From Paragorgia papillata (lineage: Eukaryota > Cnidaria > Anthozoa > Scleralcyonacea > Coralliidae): 64,000 nucleotides of DNA. The DNA is taken from the NCBI GenBank assembly GCA_035771165.1, contig JAWNZC010000468.1, positions 1,345,771 to 1,409,770 on the forward strand. Direction: 5' to 3'. The notes beneath the pieces are model-generated. The model was given only the letters and a program-made list of their open reading frames with translations. It made no database searches and was not told the DNA's origin. This document shows, piece by piece, positions 1 through 12,500 of the stretch. Made by a program: the position numbers and the translations under genes. The stretch's first letter is position 1, and every line of letters begins with the position of its first letter.

Positions 1-125
1 ATATTTCAGATTACCTCGGATATAAACACAATTTTCTCAGGCGCTATTCTTTACGAATTTTTTTAAATTTACATATGTTGTACAGAATTTCATGCTCTTT
101 AATCTAGTATAAGTCTCCAGAGCGG

Positions 126-331
126 CACAAACCCATGAACGACGCAGGCGAGCTTTAAACAAATTGAGGCGCGGCGTCATTAATACGACTGACGGGGCTT
201 GTTTTGCATATTTCAGATTACCTCGGATATAAACACAATTTTCTCAGGCGCTATTCTTTACGATTTTTTTAAATTTACATATGTTGTACAGAATTTCATG
301 CTCTTTAATCCAGTATAAGTTTCCAGAGTTG
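126..331 (+). repeat. Reference satellite monomer (206 bp)
   Basis: This is a representative full-length unit, phased on the cacaaacccatg anchor. In order it holds a near-invariant block (catgaacgacgcaggcgagc, then tttaaacaaattg), a GC-rich patch (aggcgcggcg), attaatacgactgacgggg, a T-rich gcatatttcagattacctcg stretch, a TATAAA-like ggatataaacac, the second caggcg, a T-run, the acatatgt palindrome, tgtacag, and a variable tail (atcYag, gtYtcc, agNNgc). The length is not a multiple of three, so no reading frame is kept from unit to unit. No CENP-B-box-like sequence (TTCG....A..CGGG) was found by eye. The phase chosen is arbitrary. Confidence 0.9.
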
Positions 332-3300
332 CACAAACCCATGAACGACGCAGGCGAGCTTTAAACAAATTGAGGCGCGGCGTCATTAATACGACTGACG
401 GGGCTTGTTTTGCATATTTCAGATTACCTCGGATATAAATACAATTTTCTCAGGCGCTATTCTTTACGATTTTTTTAAAAAGATATGTTGTACAGAATTT
501 CATGCTCTTTAATCCAGTATAAGTTTCCAGAGCGGCACAAACCCATGAACGACGCAGGCGAGCTTTAAACAAATTGAGGCGCGGCGTCATTAATACAACT
601 GACGGGGCTTGTTTTGCATATTTCAGATTACCTCGGATATAAACACAATTTTCTCAGGCGCTATTCTTTACGATTTTTTAAAATTTACATATGTTGTACA
701 GAATTTCATGCTCTTTAATCCAGTATAAGTTTCCAGAGCGGCACAAACCCATGAACGACGCAGGCGAGCTTTAAACAAATTGAGGCGCGGCGCATTAATA
801 CGGACGGGGCTTGTTTTGCATATTTCAGATTACCTCGGATATAAACACAATTTTCTCAGGCGGTAATCTTTACGATTTTTTTAAAATTTACATATGTTGT
901 ACAGAATTTCATGCTCTTTAATCCAGTATAAGTTTCCAGAGCGGCACAAACCCATGAACGACGCAGGCGAGCTTTAAACAAATTGAGGTGCGGCATCATT
1001 AATACGACTGACGGGGCTTGTTTTGCATATTTCAGATTACCTCGGATATAAACACAATTTTCTCAGGCGGTAATCTTTACGATTTTTTAAATTTACATAT
1101 GTTGTACAGACTTTCATGCTCTTTAATCGAGTATAAGTCTCCAGAGCGGCACAAACCCATGAACGACGCAGGCGAGCTTTAAACAAATGCAGGCGCGGCG
1201 TCATTAATACGACTGACGGGGCTTGTTTTGCATATTTCAGATTACCTCGGATATAAACACAATTTTCTCAGGCGGTAATCTTTACGATTTTTTTAAATTT
1301 ACATATGTTGTACAGAATTTCATGCTCTTTAATCTAGTATAAGTCTCCAGAGCGGCACAAACCCATGAAACGACGCAGGCGAGCTTTAAACAAATTGAGG
1401 CGCGGCGCAATTAATACAACTGACGGGGCTTGTTTTGCATATTTCAGATTACCTCGGATATAAACACAATTTTCTCAGGCGGTAATCTTTACGATTTTTT
1501 TAAATTTACATATGTTGTACAGAATTTCATGCTCTTTAATCTAGTATAAGTTTCCAGAGCGGCACAAACCCATGAACGACGCAGGCGAGCTTTAAACAAA
1601 TTGAGGCGCGGCGCAATTAATACAACTGACGGGGCTTGTTTTGCATATTTCAGATTACCTCAGATATAAACAAAATTTTCTCAGGCGCTATTCTTTACGA
1701 TTTTTTTAAATTTACATATGTTGTACAGAATTTCATGCTCTTTAATCCAGTATAAGTTTCCAGAGTTGCACAAACCCATGAACGACGCAGGCGAGCTTTA
1801 AACAAATTGAGGCGCGGCGTCATTAATACGACGGACGGGGCTTGTTTTGCATATTTCAGATTACCTCGGACATAAACACAATTTTCTCAGGCGGTAATCT
1901 TTACGATTTTTTTAAATTTACATATGTTGTACAGAATTTCATGCTCTTTAATCTAGTATAAGTCTCCAGAGCGGCACAAACCCATGAACGACGCAGGCGA
2001 GCTTTAAACAAATTGAGGCGCGGCGCAATTAATACAACTGACGGGGCTTGTTTTTCATATTTCAGATTACCTCGGATATAAACACAATTTTCTGAGGCGC
2101 TATTCTTTACGATTTTTTTAAATTTACATATGTTGTACAGAATTTCATGCTCTTTAATCGAGCATAAGTTTCCAGAGTTGCACAAACCCATGAACGACGC
2201 AGGCGAGCTTTAAACAAATTGAGGCGCGGCGTTATTAATACGACTGACGGGGCTTGTTTTGCATATTTCAGATTACCTCGGATATAAACACAATCTTCTC
2301 AGGCGGTATTCTTTACGATTTTTTTTAATTTACATATGTTGTACAGACTTTCATGCTCTTTAATCTAGTATAAGTCTCCAGAGGCACAGACCCATGAACG
2401 ACGCAGGCGAGCTTTAAACAAATTGAGGCGCGGCGTCATTAATAACGACGGACGGGGCTTGTTTTGCATATTTCAGATTACCTCGGACATAAACACAATT
2501 TTCTCAGGCGGTAATCTTTACGATTTTTTTTAATTTACATATGTTGTACAGAATTTCATGCTCTTTAATCTAGTATAAGTCTCCAGAGCGGCACAAACCC
2601 ATGAACGACGCAGGCGAGCTTTAAACAAATTGAGGCGCGGCGCAATTAATACAACTGACGGGGCTTGTTTTGCATATTTCAGATTACCTCGGATATAAAC
2701 ACAATTTTCTCAGGCGCTATTCTTTACGATTTTTTAAAATTTACATATGTTGTACAGAATTTCATTCTCTTTAATCTAGTATAAGTCTCCAGAGCGGCAC
2801 AAACCCATGAACGACGCAGGCGAGCTTTAAACAAATTGAGGTGCGGCGTCATTAATACGACGGACGGGGCTTGTTTTGCATATTTCAGATTACCTCGGAT
2901 ATAAACACAATTTTCTCAGGCGGTAATCTTTACGATTTTTTTAAAATTTACATATGTTGTACAGACTTTCATGCTCTTTAATCGAGTATAAGTTTCCAGA
3001 GTTGCACAAACCCATGAACGACGCAGGCGAGCTTTAAACCAATTGAGGCGCGGCGTCATTAATACGACTGACGGGGCTTGTTTTGCATATTTCAGATTAC
3101 CTCGGATATAAACACAATCTTCTCAGGCGGTATTCTTTACGATTTTTTAAATTTACATATGTTGTACAGAATTTCATGCTCTTTAATCTAGTATAAGCCT
3201 CCAGAGCGGCACAAACCCATGAACGACGCAGGCGAGCTTTAAACAAATTGAGGCGCGGCGCAATTAATACAACTGACGGGGCTTGTTTTGCATATTTCAG

Positions 3301-3415
3301 ATTACCTCGCATATAAACACAATTTTCTCAGGCGCTATTGTTTACGATTTTTTTAAATTTACATATGTTGTACAGAATTTCATGCTCTTTAATCCAGTAT
3401 AAGTTTCCAGAGTTG

Positions 3416-3523
3416 CACAAACCCATGAACGACGCAGGCGAGATTTAAACAAATTGCTTTTTTAAATTTACATATGTTGTAAAAATTTCATGCTGTTTAA
3501 TCTAGTATAAGTCTCCAGAGCGG
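3416..3523 (+). repeat. Short satellite monomer, type a (108 bp)
   Basis: This is a deleted monomer in which the sequence from the GC-rich patch to the T-run is missing, so attgc runs straight into ttttttaaattt. It carries its own substitutions: gagattt for gagcttt, gttgtaaaaa for gttgtacag, and ctgtttaatc for ctctttaatc. The downstream anchor reads cacaaaccgatg. All of these are shared by the other type-a copies, so they derive from one founder deletion. Confidence 0.9.
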
Positions 3524-5996
3524 CACAAACCGATGAACGACGCAGGCGAGCTTTAAACAAATTGAGGCGCGGCGTCATTAATACGACGGACGGGGCTTGT
3601 TTTGCATATTTCAGATTACCTCGGATATAAATACAATTTTCTCAGGCGGTAATCTTTACGAATTTTTTTAATTTACATATGTTGTACAGAATTTCATGCT
3701 CTTTAATCTAGTATAAGTCTCCAGAGCGGCACAAACCCAGGAACGACGCAGGCGAGCTTTAAACAAATTGACGCGCGGCGTCATTAATACGACTGACGGG
3801 GCTTGTTTTGCATATTTCAGATTACCTCGGATATAAACACAATTTTCTCAGGCGCTATTCTTTACGATTTTTTTAAATTTACATATGTTTGTACAGAATT
3901 TCATGCTCTTTAATCTAGTATAAGTCTCCAGAGCGCCACAAACCCATGAACGACGCAGGCGAGCTTTAAACAAATTGCGGCGCGGCGTCATTAATACGAC
4001 TGACGGGGCTTGTTTTGCATATTTCAGATTACCTCAGATATATAAATACAATTTTCTCAAGGCGCTATTCTTTACGATTTTTTTAAAACATATGTTGTAC
4101 AGAATTTCATGCTCTTTAATCCAGTATAAGTTTCCAGAGTTGCACAAACCCATGAACGACGCAGGCGAGCTTCAAACAAATTGCGGTGCCGCGTCATTAA
4201 TACGACTGATGGGCCTTGTTTTGCATATTTCAGATTACCTCGGATATAAACACAATTTTCTCAGGCGCTATTCTTTACGATTTTTTTAAATTTACATATG
4301 TTGTACAGAATTTCATGCCCTTTAATCTAGTATAAGTCTCTAGAGCGGCACAAACACATGAACGACGCAGGCGAGCTTTAAACAAATTGAGGCGCGGCGC
4401 AATTAATACAACTGACGGGGCTTGTTTTGCATATTTCAGATTACCTCGGATATAAACACAATTTTCTCAGGCGCTATTCTTTACGATTTTTTTTAATTTA
4501 CATATGTTGTACAGAATTTCATGCCCTTTAATCTAGTATAAGTCTCTAGAGCGGCACAAACACATGAACGACGCAGGCGAGCTTTAAACAAATTGAGGCG
4601 CGGCGCAATTAATACAACTGACGGGGCTTGTTTTTCATATTTCAGATTACCTCGGATATAAACACAATTTTCTGAGGCGCTATTCTTTACGATTTTTTAA
4701 AATTTACATATGTTGTACAGAATTTCATGCTCTTTAATCTAGTATAAGTCTCCAGAGCGGCACAAACCCATGAACGACGCAGGCGAGCTTTAAACAAATT
4801 GCGGCGCGGCGTCATTAATACGACTGACGGGGCTTGTTTTGCATATTTCAGATTACCTGAGATATAAACACAATTTTCTCAGGCGCTATTCTTTACGATT
4901 TTTTAAAATTTACATATGTTGTACAGAATTTCATTCTCTTTAATCCAGTATAAGTTTCCAGAGTTGCACAAACCCATGAACGACGCAGGCGAGCTTTAAA
5001 CAAATTGAGGCGCGGCGCAATTAATACAACTGACGGGGCTTGTTTTTCATATTTCAGATTACCTCGGATATAAACACAATTTTCTGAGGCGCTATTCTTT
5101 ACGATTTTTTAAAATTTACATATGTTGTACAGAATTTCATGCTCTTTAATCTAGTATAAGTCTCCAGAGCGGCACAAACCCATGAACGACGCAGGCGAGC
5201 TTTAAACAAATTGCGGCGCGGCGTCATTAATACGACTGACGGGGCTTGTTTTGCATATTTCAGATTACCTGAGATATAAACACAATTTTCTCAGGCGCTA
5301 TTCTTTACGATTTTTTAAAATTTACATATGTTGTACAGAATTTCATTCTCTTTAATCCAGTATAAGTTTCCAGAGTTGCACAAACCCATGAACGACGCAG
5401 GCGAGCTTTAAACAAATTGAGGTGCGGCGTCATTAATACGACGGACGGGGCTTGTTTTGCATATTTCAGATTACCTCGGATATAAACACAATTTTCTCAG
5501 GCGGTAATCTTTACGATTTTTTTTAATTTTACATATGTTGTACAGACTTTCATGCTCTTTAATCGAGTATAAGTTTCCAGAGTTGCACAAACCCATGAAC
5601 GACGCAGGCGAGCTTTAAACCAATTGAGGCGCGGCGTCATTAATACGACTGACGGGGCTTGTTTTGCATATTTCAGATTACCTCGGATATAAACACAATC
5701 TTCTCAGGCGGTATTCTTTACGATTTTTTTAATTTACATATGTTGTACAGAATTTCATGCTCTTTAATCTAGTATAAGCCTCCAGAGCGGCACAAACCCA
5801 TGAACGACGCAGGCGAGCTTTAAACAAATTGAGGCGCGGCGCAATTAATACAACTGACGGGGCTTGTTTTGCATATTTCAGATTACCTCGCATATAAACA
5901 CAATTTTCTCAGGCGCTATTGTTTACGATTTTTTTAAATTTACATATGTTGTACAGAATTTCATGCTCTTTAATCCAGTATAAGTTTCCAGAGTTG

Positions 5997-6104
5997 CACA
6001 AACCCATGAACGACGCAGGCGAGATTTAAACAAATTGCTTTTTTAAATTTACATATGTTGTAAAAATTTCATGCTGTTTAATCTAGTATAAGTCTCCAGA
6101 GCGG
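5997..6104 (+). repeat. Short satellite monomer, type a (108 bp)
   Basis: This copy has the same deletion and private substitutions (gagattt, gttgtaaaaa, ctgtttaatc, cacaaaccgatg) as the copy at 3416. It lies 2581 bp downstream, as the second member of the local higher-order duplication. Confidence 0.9.
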
Positions 6105-7379
6105 CACAAACCGATGAACGACGCAGGCGAGCTTTAAACAAATTGAGGCGCGGCGTCATTAATACGACGGACGGGGCTTGTTTTGCATATTTCAGATTAC
6201 CTCGGATATAAATACAATTTTCTCAGGCGGTAATCTTTACGAATTTTTTTAATTTACATATGTTGTACAGAATTTCATGCTCTTTAATCTAGTATAAGTC
6301 TCCAGAGCGGCACAAACCCAGGAACGACGCAGGCGAGCTTTAAACAAATTGACGCGCGGCGTCATTAATACGACTGACGGGGCTTGTTTTGCATATTTCA
6401 GATTACCTCGGATATAAACACAATTTTCTCAGGCGCTATTCTTTACGATTTTTTTAAATTTACATATGTTGTACAGAATTTCATGCTCTTTAATCTAGTA
6501 TAAGTCTCCAGAGCGGCACAAACCCATGAACGACGCAGGCGAGCTTTAAACAAATTGCGGCGCGGCGTCATTAATACGACTGACGGGGCTTGTTTTGCAT
6601 ATTTCAGATTACCTCAGATATAAATACAATTTTCTCAGGCGCTATTCTTTACGATTTTTTTAAAACATATGTTGTACAGAATTTCATGCTCTTTAATCCA
6701 GTATAAGTTTCCAGAGTTGCACAAACCCATGAACGACGCAGGCGAGCTTCAAACAAATTGCGGTGCCGCGTCATTAATACGACTGATGGGCCTTGTTTTG
6801 CATATTTCAGATTACCTCGGATATAAACACAATTTTCTCAGGCGCTATTCTTTACGATTTTTTTAAATTTACATATGTTGTACAGAATTTCATGCCCTTT
6901 AATCTAGTATAAGTCTCTAGAGCGGCACAAACACATGAACGACGCAGGCGAGCTTTAAACAAATTGAGGCGCGGCGCAATTAATACAACTGACGGGGCTT
7001 GTTTTGCATATTTCAGATTACCTCGGATATAAACACAATTTTCTCAGGCGCTATTCTTTACGATTTTTTTAAATTTACATATGTTGTACAGAATTTCATG
7101 CTCTTTAATCTAGTATAAGTCTCCAGAGCGGCACAAACCCGTGAACGACGCAGGCGAGCTTTAAACAAATTGCGGCGCGGCGTCATTAATACGACTGACG
7201 GGGCTTGTTTTGCATATTTCAGATTACCTCAGATATAAATACAATTTTCTCAGGCGCTATTCTTTACGATTTTTTTAAAAGATATGTTGTACAGAATTTC
7301 ATGCTCTTTAATCCAGTATAAGTTTCCAGAGTTGCACAAACCCATGAACGACGCAGGCGAGCTTTAAACAAATTGAGGC

Positions 7380-10300
7380 GCGGCGTCATTAATACGACGG
7401 ACGGGGCTTGTTTTGCATATTTCAGATTACCTCGGATATAAACACAATTTTCTCAGGCGGTAATCTTTACGAATTTTTAAAATTTACATATGTTGTACAG
7501 AATTTCATGCTCTTTAATCTAGTATAAGTCTCCAGAGCGGCACAAACCCAGGAACGACGCAGGCGAGCTTTAAACAAATTGAGGCGCGGCGCAATTAATA
7601 CAACTGACGGGGCTTGTTTTGCATATTTCAGATTACCTCGGATATAAACACAATTTTCTCAGGCGCTATTCTTTACGATTTTTTTAAATTTACATATGTT
7701 GTACAGAATTTCATGCTCTTTAATCCAGTATAAGTTTCCAGAGCGGCACAAACCCATGAACGACGCAGGCGAGCTTTAAACAAATTGAGGTGCGGCATCA
7801 TTAATACGACGGACGGGGCTTGTTTTGCATATTTCAGATTACCTCACATATAAACACAATTTTCTCCGGCGGTAATCTTTACGATTTTTTAAAATTTACA
7901 TATGTTGTACAGACTTTCATGCTCTTTAATCGAGCATAAGTTTCCAGAGTTGCACAAACCCATGAACGACGCAGGCGAGCTTTAAACAAATGGAGGCGCG
8001 GCGTCATTAATACGACTGACGGGGCTTGTTTTGCATATTTCAGATTACCTCGGATATAAACACAATTTTCTCAGGCGGTAATCTTTACGATTTTTTTAAA
8101 TTTACATATGTTGTACAGAATTTCATGCTCTTTAATCTAGTATAAGTCTCCAGAGCGGCACAAACCCATGAACGACGCAGGCGAGCTTTAAACAAATTGA
8201 GGCGCGGCGCAATTAATACAACTGACGGGGCTTGTTTTGCATATTTCAGATTACCTCGGATATAAACACAATTTTCTCAGGCGGTAATCTTTACGATTTT
8301 TTTAAATTTACATATGTTGTACAGAATTTCATGCTCTTTAATCTAGTATAAGTCTCCAGAGCGGCACAAACCCATGAACGACGCAGGCGAGCTTTAAACA
8401 AATTGAGGCGCGGCGCAATTAATACAACTGACGGGGCTTGTTTTGCATATTTCAGATTACCTCAGATATAAACAAAATTTTCTCAGGCGCTATTCTTTAC
8501 GATTTTTTTTAAATTTACATATGTTGTACAGAATTTCATGCTCTTTAATCCAGTATAAGTTTCCAGAGTTGCACAAACCCATGAACGACGCAGGCGAGCT
8601 TTAAACAAATTGAGGCGCGGCGTCATTAATACGACGGACGGGGCTTGTTTTGCATATTTCAGATTACCTCGGACATAAACACAATTTTCTCAGGCGGTAA
8701 TCTTTACGATTTTTTTAAATTTACATATGTTGTACAGAATTTCATGCTCTTTAATCTAGTATAAGTCTCCAGAGCGGCACAAACCCATGAACGACGCAGG
8801 CGAGCTTTAAAACAAATTGAGGCGCGGCGCAATTAATACAACTGACGGGGCTTGTTTTTCATATTTCAGATTACCTCGGATATAAACACAATTTTCTGAG
8901 GCGCTATTCTTTACGATTTTTTAAAATTTACATATGTTGTACAGAATTTCATGCTCTTTAATCGAGTATAAGTTTCCAGAGTTGCACAAACCCATGAACG
9001 ACGCAGGCGAGCTTTAAACAAATTGAGGCGCGGCGTTATTAATACGACTGACGGGGCTTGTTTTGCATATTTCAGATTACCTCGGATATAAACACAATCT
9101 TCTCAGGCGGTATTCTTTACGATTTTTTTAATTTACATATGTTGTACAGACTTTCATGCTCTTTAATCTAGTATAAGTCTCCAGAGTGGCACAGACCCAT
9201 GAACGACGCAGGCGAGCTTTAAACAAATTGAGGCGCGGCGTCATTAATACGACGGACGGGGCTTGTTTTGCATATTTCAGATTACCTCGGACATAAACAC
9301 AATTTTCTCAGGCGGTAATCTTTACGATTTTTTTTAATTTACATATGTTGTACAGAATTTCATGCTCTTTAATCTAGTATAAGTCTCCAGAGCGGCACAA
9401 ACCCATGAACGACGCAGGCTAGCTTTAAACAAATTGAGGCGCGGCGCAATTAATACAACTGACGGGGCTTGTTTTTCATATTTCAGATTACCTCGGATAT
9501 AAACACAATTTTCTGAGGCGCTATTCTTTACGATTTTTTAAAATTTACATATGTTGTACAGAATTTCATGCTCTTTAATCTAGTATAAGTCTCCAGAGCG
9601 GCACAAACCCAGGAACGACGCAGGCGAGCTTTAAACAAATTGACGCGCGGCGTCATTAATACGACTGACGGGGCTTGTTTTGCATATTTCAGATTACCTC
9701 GGATATAAACACAATTTTCTCAGGCGCTATTCTTTACGATTTTTTTAAATTTACATATGTTGTACAGAATTTCATGCTCATTAATCTAGTATAAGTCTCC
9801 AGAGCGGCACAAACCCATGAACGACGCAGGCGAGCTTTAAACAAATTGCGGCGCGGCGTCATTAATACGACTGACGGGGCTTGTTTTGCATATTTCAGAT
9901 TACCTCAGATATAAATACAATTTTCTCAGGCGCTATTCTTTACGATTTTTTTAAAACATATGTTGTACAGAATTTCATGCTCTTTAATCCAGTATAAGTC
10001 TCTAGAGCGGCACAAACACATGAACGACGCAGGCGAGCTTTAAACAAATTGAGGCGCGGCGCAATTAATACAACTGACGGGGCTTGTTTTGCATATTTCA
10101 GATTACCTCGGATATAAACACAATTTTCTCAGGCGCTATTCTTTACGATTTTTTTAAATTTACGTATGTTGTACAGAATTTCATGCTCTTTAATCTAGTA
10201 TAAGTCTCCAGAGCGGCACAAACCCGTGAACGACGCAGGCGAGCTTTAAACAAATTGCGGCGCGGCGTCATTAATACGACTGACGGGGCTTGTTTTGCAT

Positions 10301-12500
10301 ATTTCAGATTACCTCAGATATAAATACAATTTTCTCAGGCGCTATTCTTTACGATTTTTTTAAAAGATATGTTGTACAGAATTTCATGCTCTTTAATCCA
10401 GTATAAGTTTCCAGAGTTGCACAAACCCATGAACGACGCAGGCGAGCTTTAAACAAATTGAGGCGCGGCGTCATTAATACGACGGACGGGGCTTGTTTTG
10501 CATATTTCAGATTACCTCGGATATAAACACAATTTTCTCAGGCGGTAATCTTTACGAATTTTTAAAATTTACATATGTTGTACAGAATTTCATGCTCTTT
10601 AATCTAGTATAAGTCTCCAGAGCGGCACAAACCCAGGAACGACGCAGGCGAGCTTTAAACAAATTGAGGCGCGGCGCAATTAATACAACTGACGGGGCTT
10701 GTTTTGCATATTTCAGATTACCTCGGATATAAACACAATTTTCTCAGGCGCTATTCTTTACGATTTTTTTAAATTTACATATGTTGTACAGAATTTCATG
10801 CTCTTTAATCCAGTATAAGTTTCCAGAGCGGCACAAACCCATGAACGACGCAGGCGAGCTTTAAACAAATTGAGGTGCGGCATCATTAATACGACGGACG
10901 GGGCTTGTTTTGCATATTTCAGATTACCTCACATATAAACACAATTTTCTCCGGCGGTAATCTTTACGATTTTTTAAAATTTACATATGTTGTACAGACT
11001 TTCATGCTCTTTAATCGAGCATAAGTTTCCAGAGTTGCACAAACCCATGAACGACGCAGGCGAGCTTTAAACAAATGCAGGCGCGGCGTCATTAATACGA
11101 CTGACGGGGCTTGTTTTGCATATTTCAGATTACCTCGGATATAAACACAATTTTCTCAGGCGGTAATCTTTACGATTTTTTTAAATTTACATATGTTGTA
11201 CAGAATTTCATGCTCTTTAATCTAGTATAAGTCTCCAGAGCGGCACAAACCCATGAACGACGCAGGCGAGCTTTAAACAAATTGAGGCGCGGCGCAATTA
11301 ATACAACTGACGGGGCTTGTTTTGCATATTTCAGATTACCTCGGATATAAACACAATTTTCTCAGGCGCTATTCTTTACGATTTTTTTAAATTTACATAT
11401 GTTGTACAGAATTTCATGCTCTTTAATCTAGTATAAGTCTCCAGAGCGGCACAAACCCATGAACGACGCAGGCGAGCTTTAAACAAATTGCGGCGCGGCG
11501 TCATTAATACGACTGACGGGGCTTGTTTTGCATATTTCAGATTACCTCAGATATAAATACAATTTTCTCAGGCGCTATTCTTTACGATTTTTTTAAAAGA
11601 TATGTTGTACAGAATTTCATGCTCTTTAATCCAGTATAAGTTTCCAGAGTTGCACAAACCCATGAACGACGCAGGCGAGCTTTAAACAAATTGAGGCGCG
11701 GCGTCATTAATACGACGGACGGGGCTTGTTTTGCATATTTCAGATTACCTCGGATATAAACACAATTTTCTCAGGCGGTAATCTTTACGAATTTTTAAAA
11801 TTTACATATGTTGTACAGAATTTCATGCTCTTTAATCTAGTATAAGTCTCCAGAGCGGCACAAACCCAGGAACGACGCAGGCGAGCTTTAAACAAATTGA
11901 GGCGCGGCGCAATTAATACAACTGACGGGGCTTGTTTTGCATATTTCAGATTACCTCGGATATAAACACAATTTTCTCAGGCGCTATTCTTTACGATTTT
12001 TTTTAATTTACATATGTTGTACAGAATTTCATGCTCTTTAATCCAGTATAAGTTTCCAGAGCGGCACAAACCCATGAACGACGCAGGCGAGCTTTAAACA
12101 AATTGAGGTGCGGCATCATTAATACGACGGACGGGGCTTGTTTTGCATATTTCAGATTACCTCACATATAAACACAATTTTCTCCGGCGGTAATCTTTAC
12201 GATTTTTTAAAATTTACATATGTTGTACAGACTTTCATGCTCTTTAATCGAGCATAAGTTTCCAGAGTTGCACAAACCCATGAACGACGCAGGCGAGCTT
12301 TAAACAAATGCAGGCGCGGCGTCATTAATACGACTGACGGGGCTTGTTTTGCATATTTCAGATTACCTCGGATATAAACACAATTTTCTCAGGCGGTAAT
12401 CTTTACGATTTTTTTAAATTTACATATGTTGTACAGAATTTCATGCTCTTTAATCTAGTATAAGTCTCCAGAGCGGCACAAACCCATGAACTACGCAGGC
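7380..12500 (+). repeat. Higher-order repeat, about 1.23-kb and 3.09-kb registers
   Basis: A marker monomer reading acctcacata ... ttctccggcgg occurs at 7841, 10926 and 12159. The spacings are 3085 bp (about 15 monomers) and 1233 bp (6 monomers). Neighbouring markers move with it. These are the short-armed ttaaaagatatg monomer (near 7277, 10367 and 11595) and the cccaggaacgac variant that follows. A six-monomer unit is therefore tandemly duplicated at the right end of this block. Copies are nearly identical, which indicates recent unequal exchange or gene conversion. Boundaries are approximate because they were placed by eye. Confidence 0.7.

Larger units (their letters stand above)
2800..6960 (+). 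repeat. Higher-order repeat, about 2.58-kb period
   Basis: A block of about 12-13 monomers occurs twice here. Rare markers recur at a fixed distance. The 108-bp short monomer is at 3416 and again at 5997 (2581 bp apart). The unusual cttcaaacaaattgcggtgc...actgatgggcc monomer is near 4170 and again near 6747 (about 2577 bp apart). The copies differ by a few bases and small indels, for example gagcgccac versus gagcggcac. Part of the same monomer succession (the gtataagcctcc variant near 3195 and 5775) reappears near 17610, so this block has also been moved or duplicated over a longer range. Confidence 0.75.

Noticed and set aside
126..331. Ancient dimer origin of the monomer from two halves of about 100 bp
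   Set aside because: The two caggcg sites are about 100 bases apart and short units are about 108 bp. Aligning the halves gives only a few short matches out of register, so I do not claim it.
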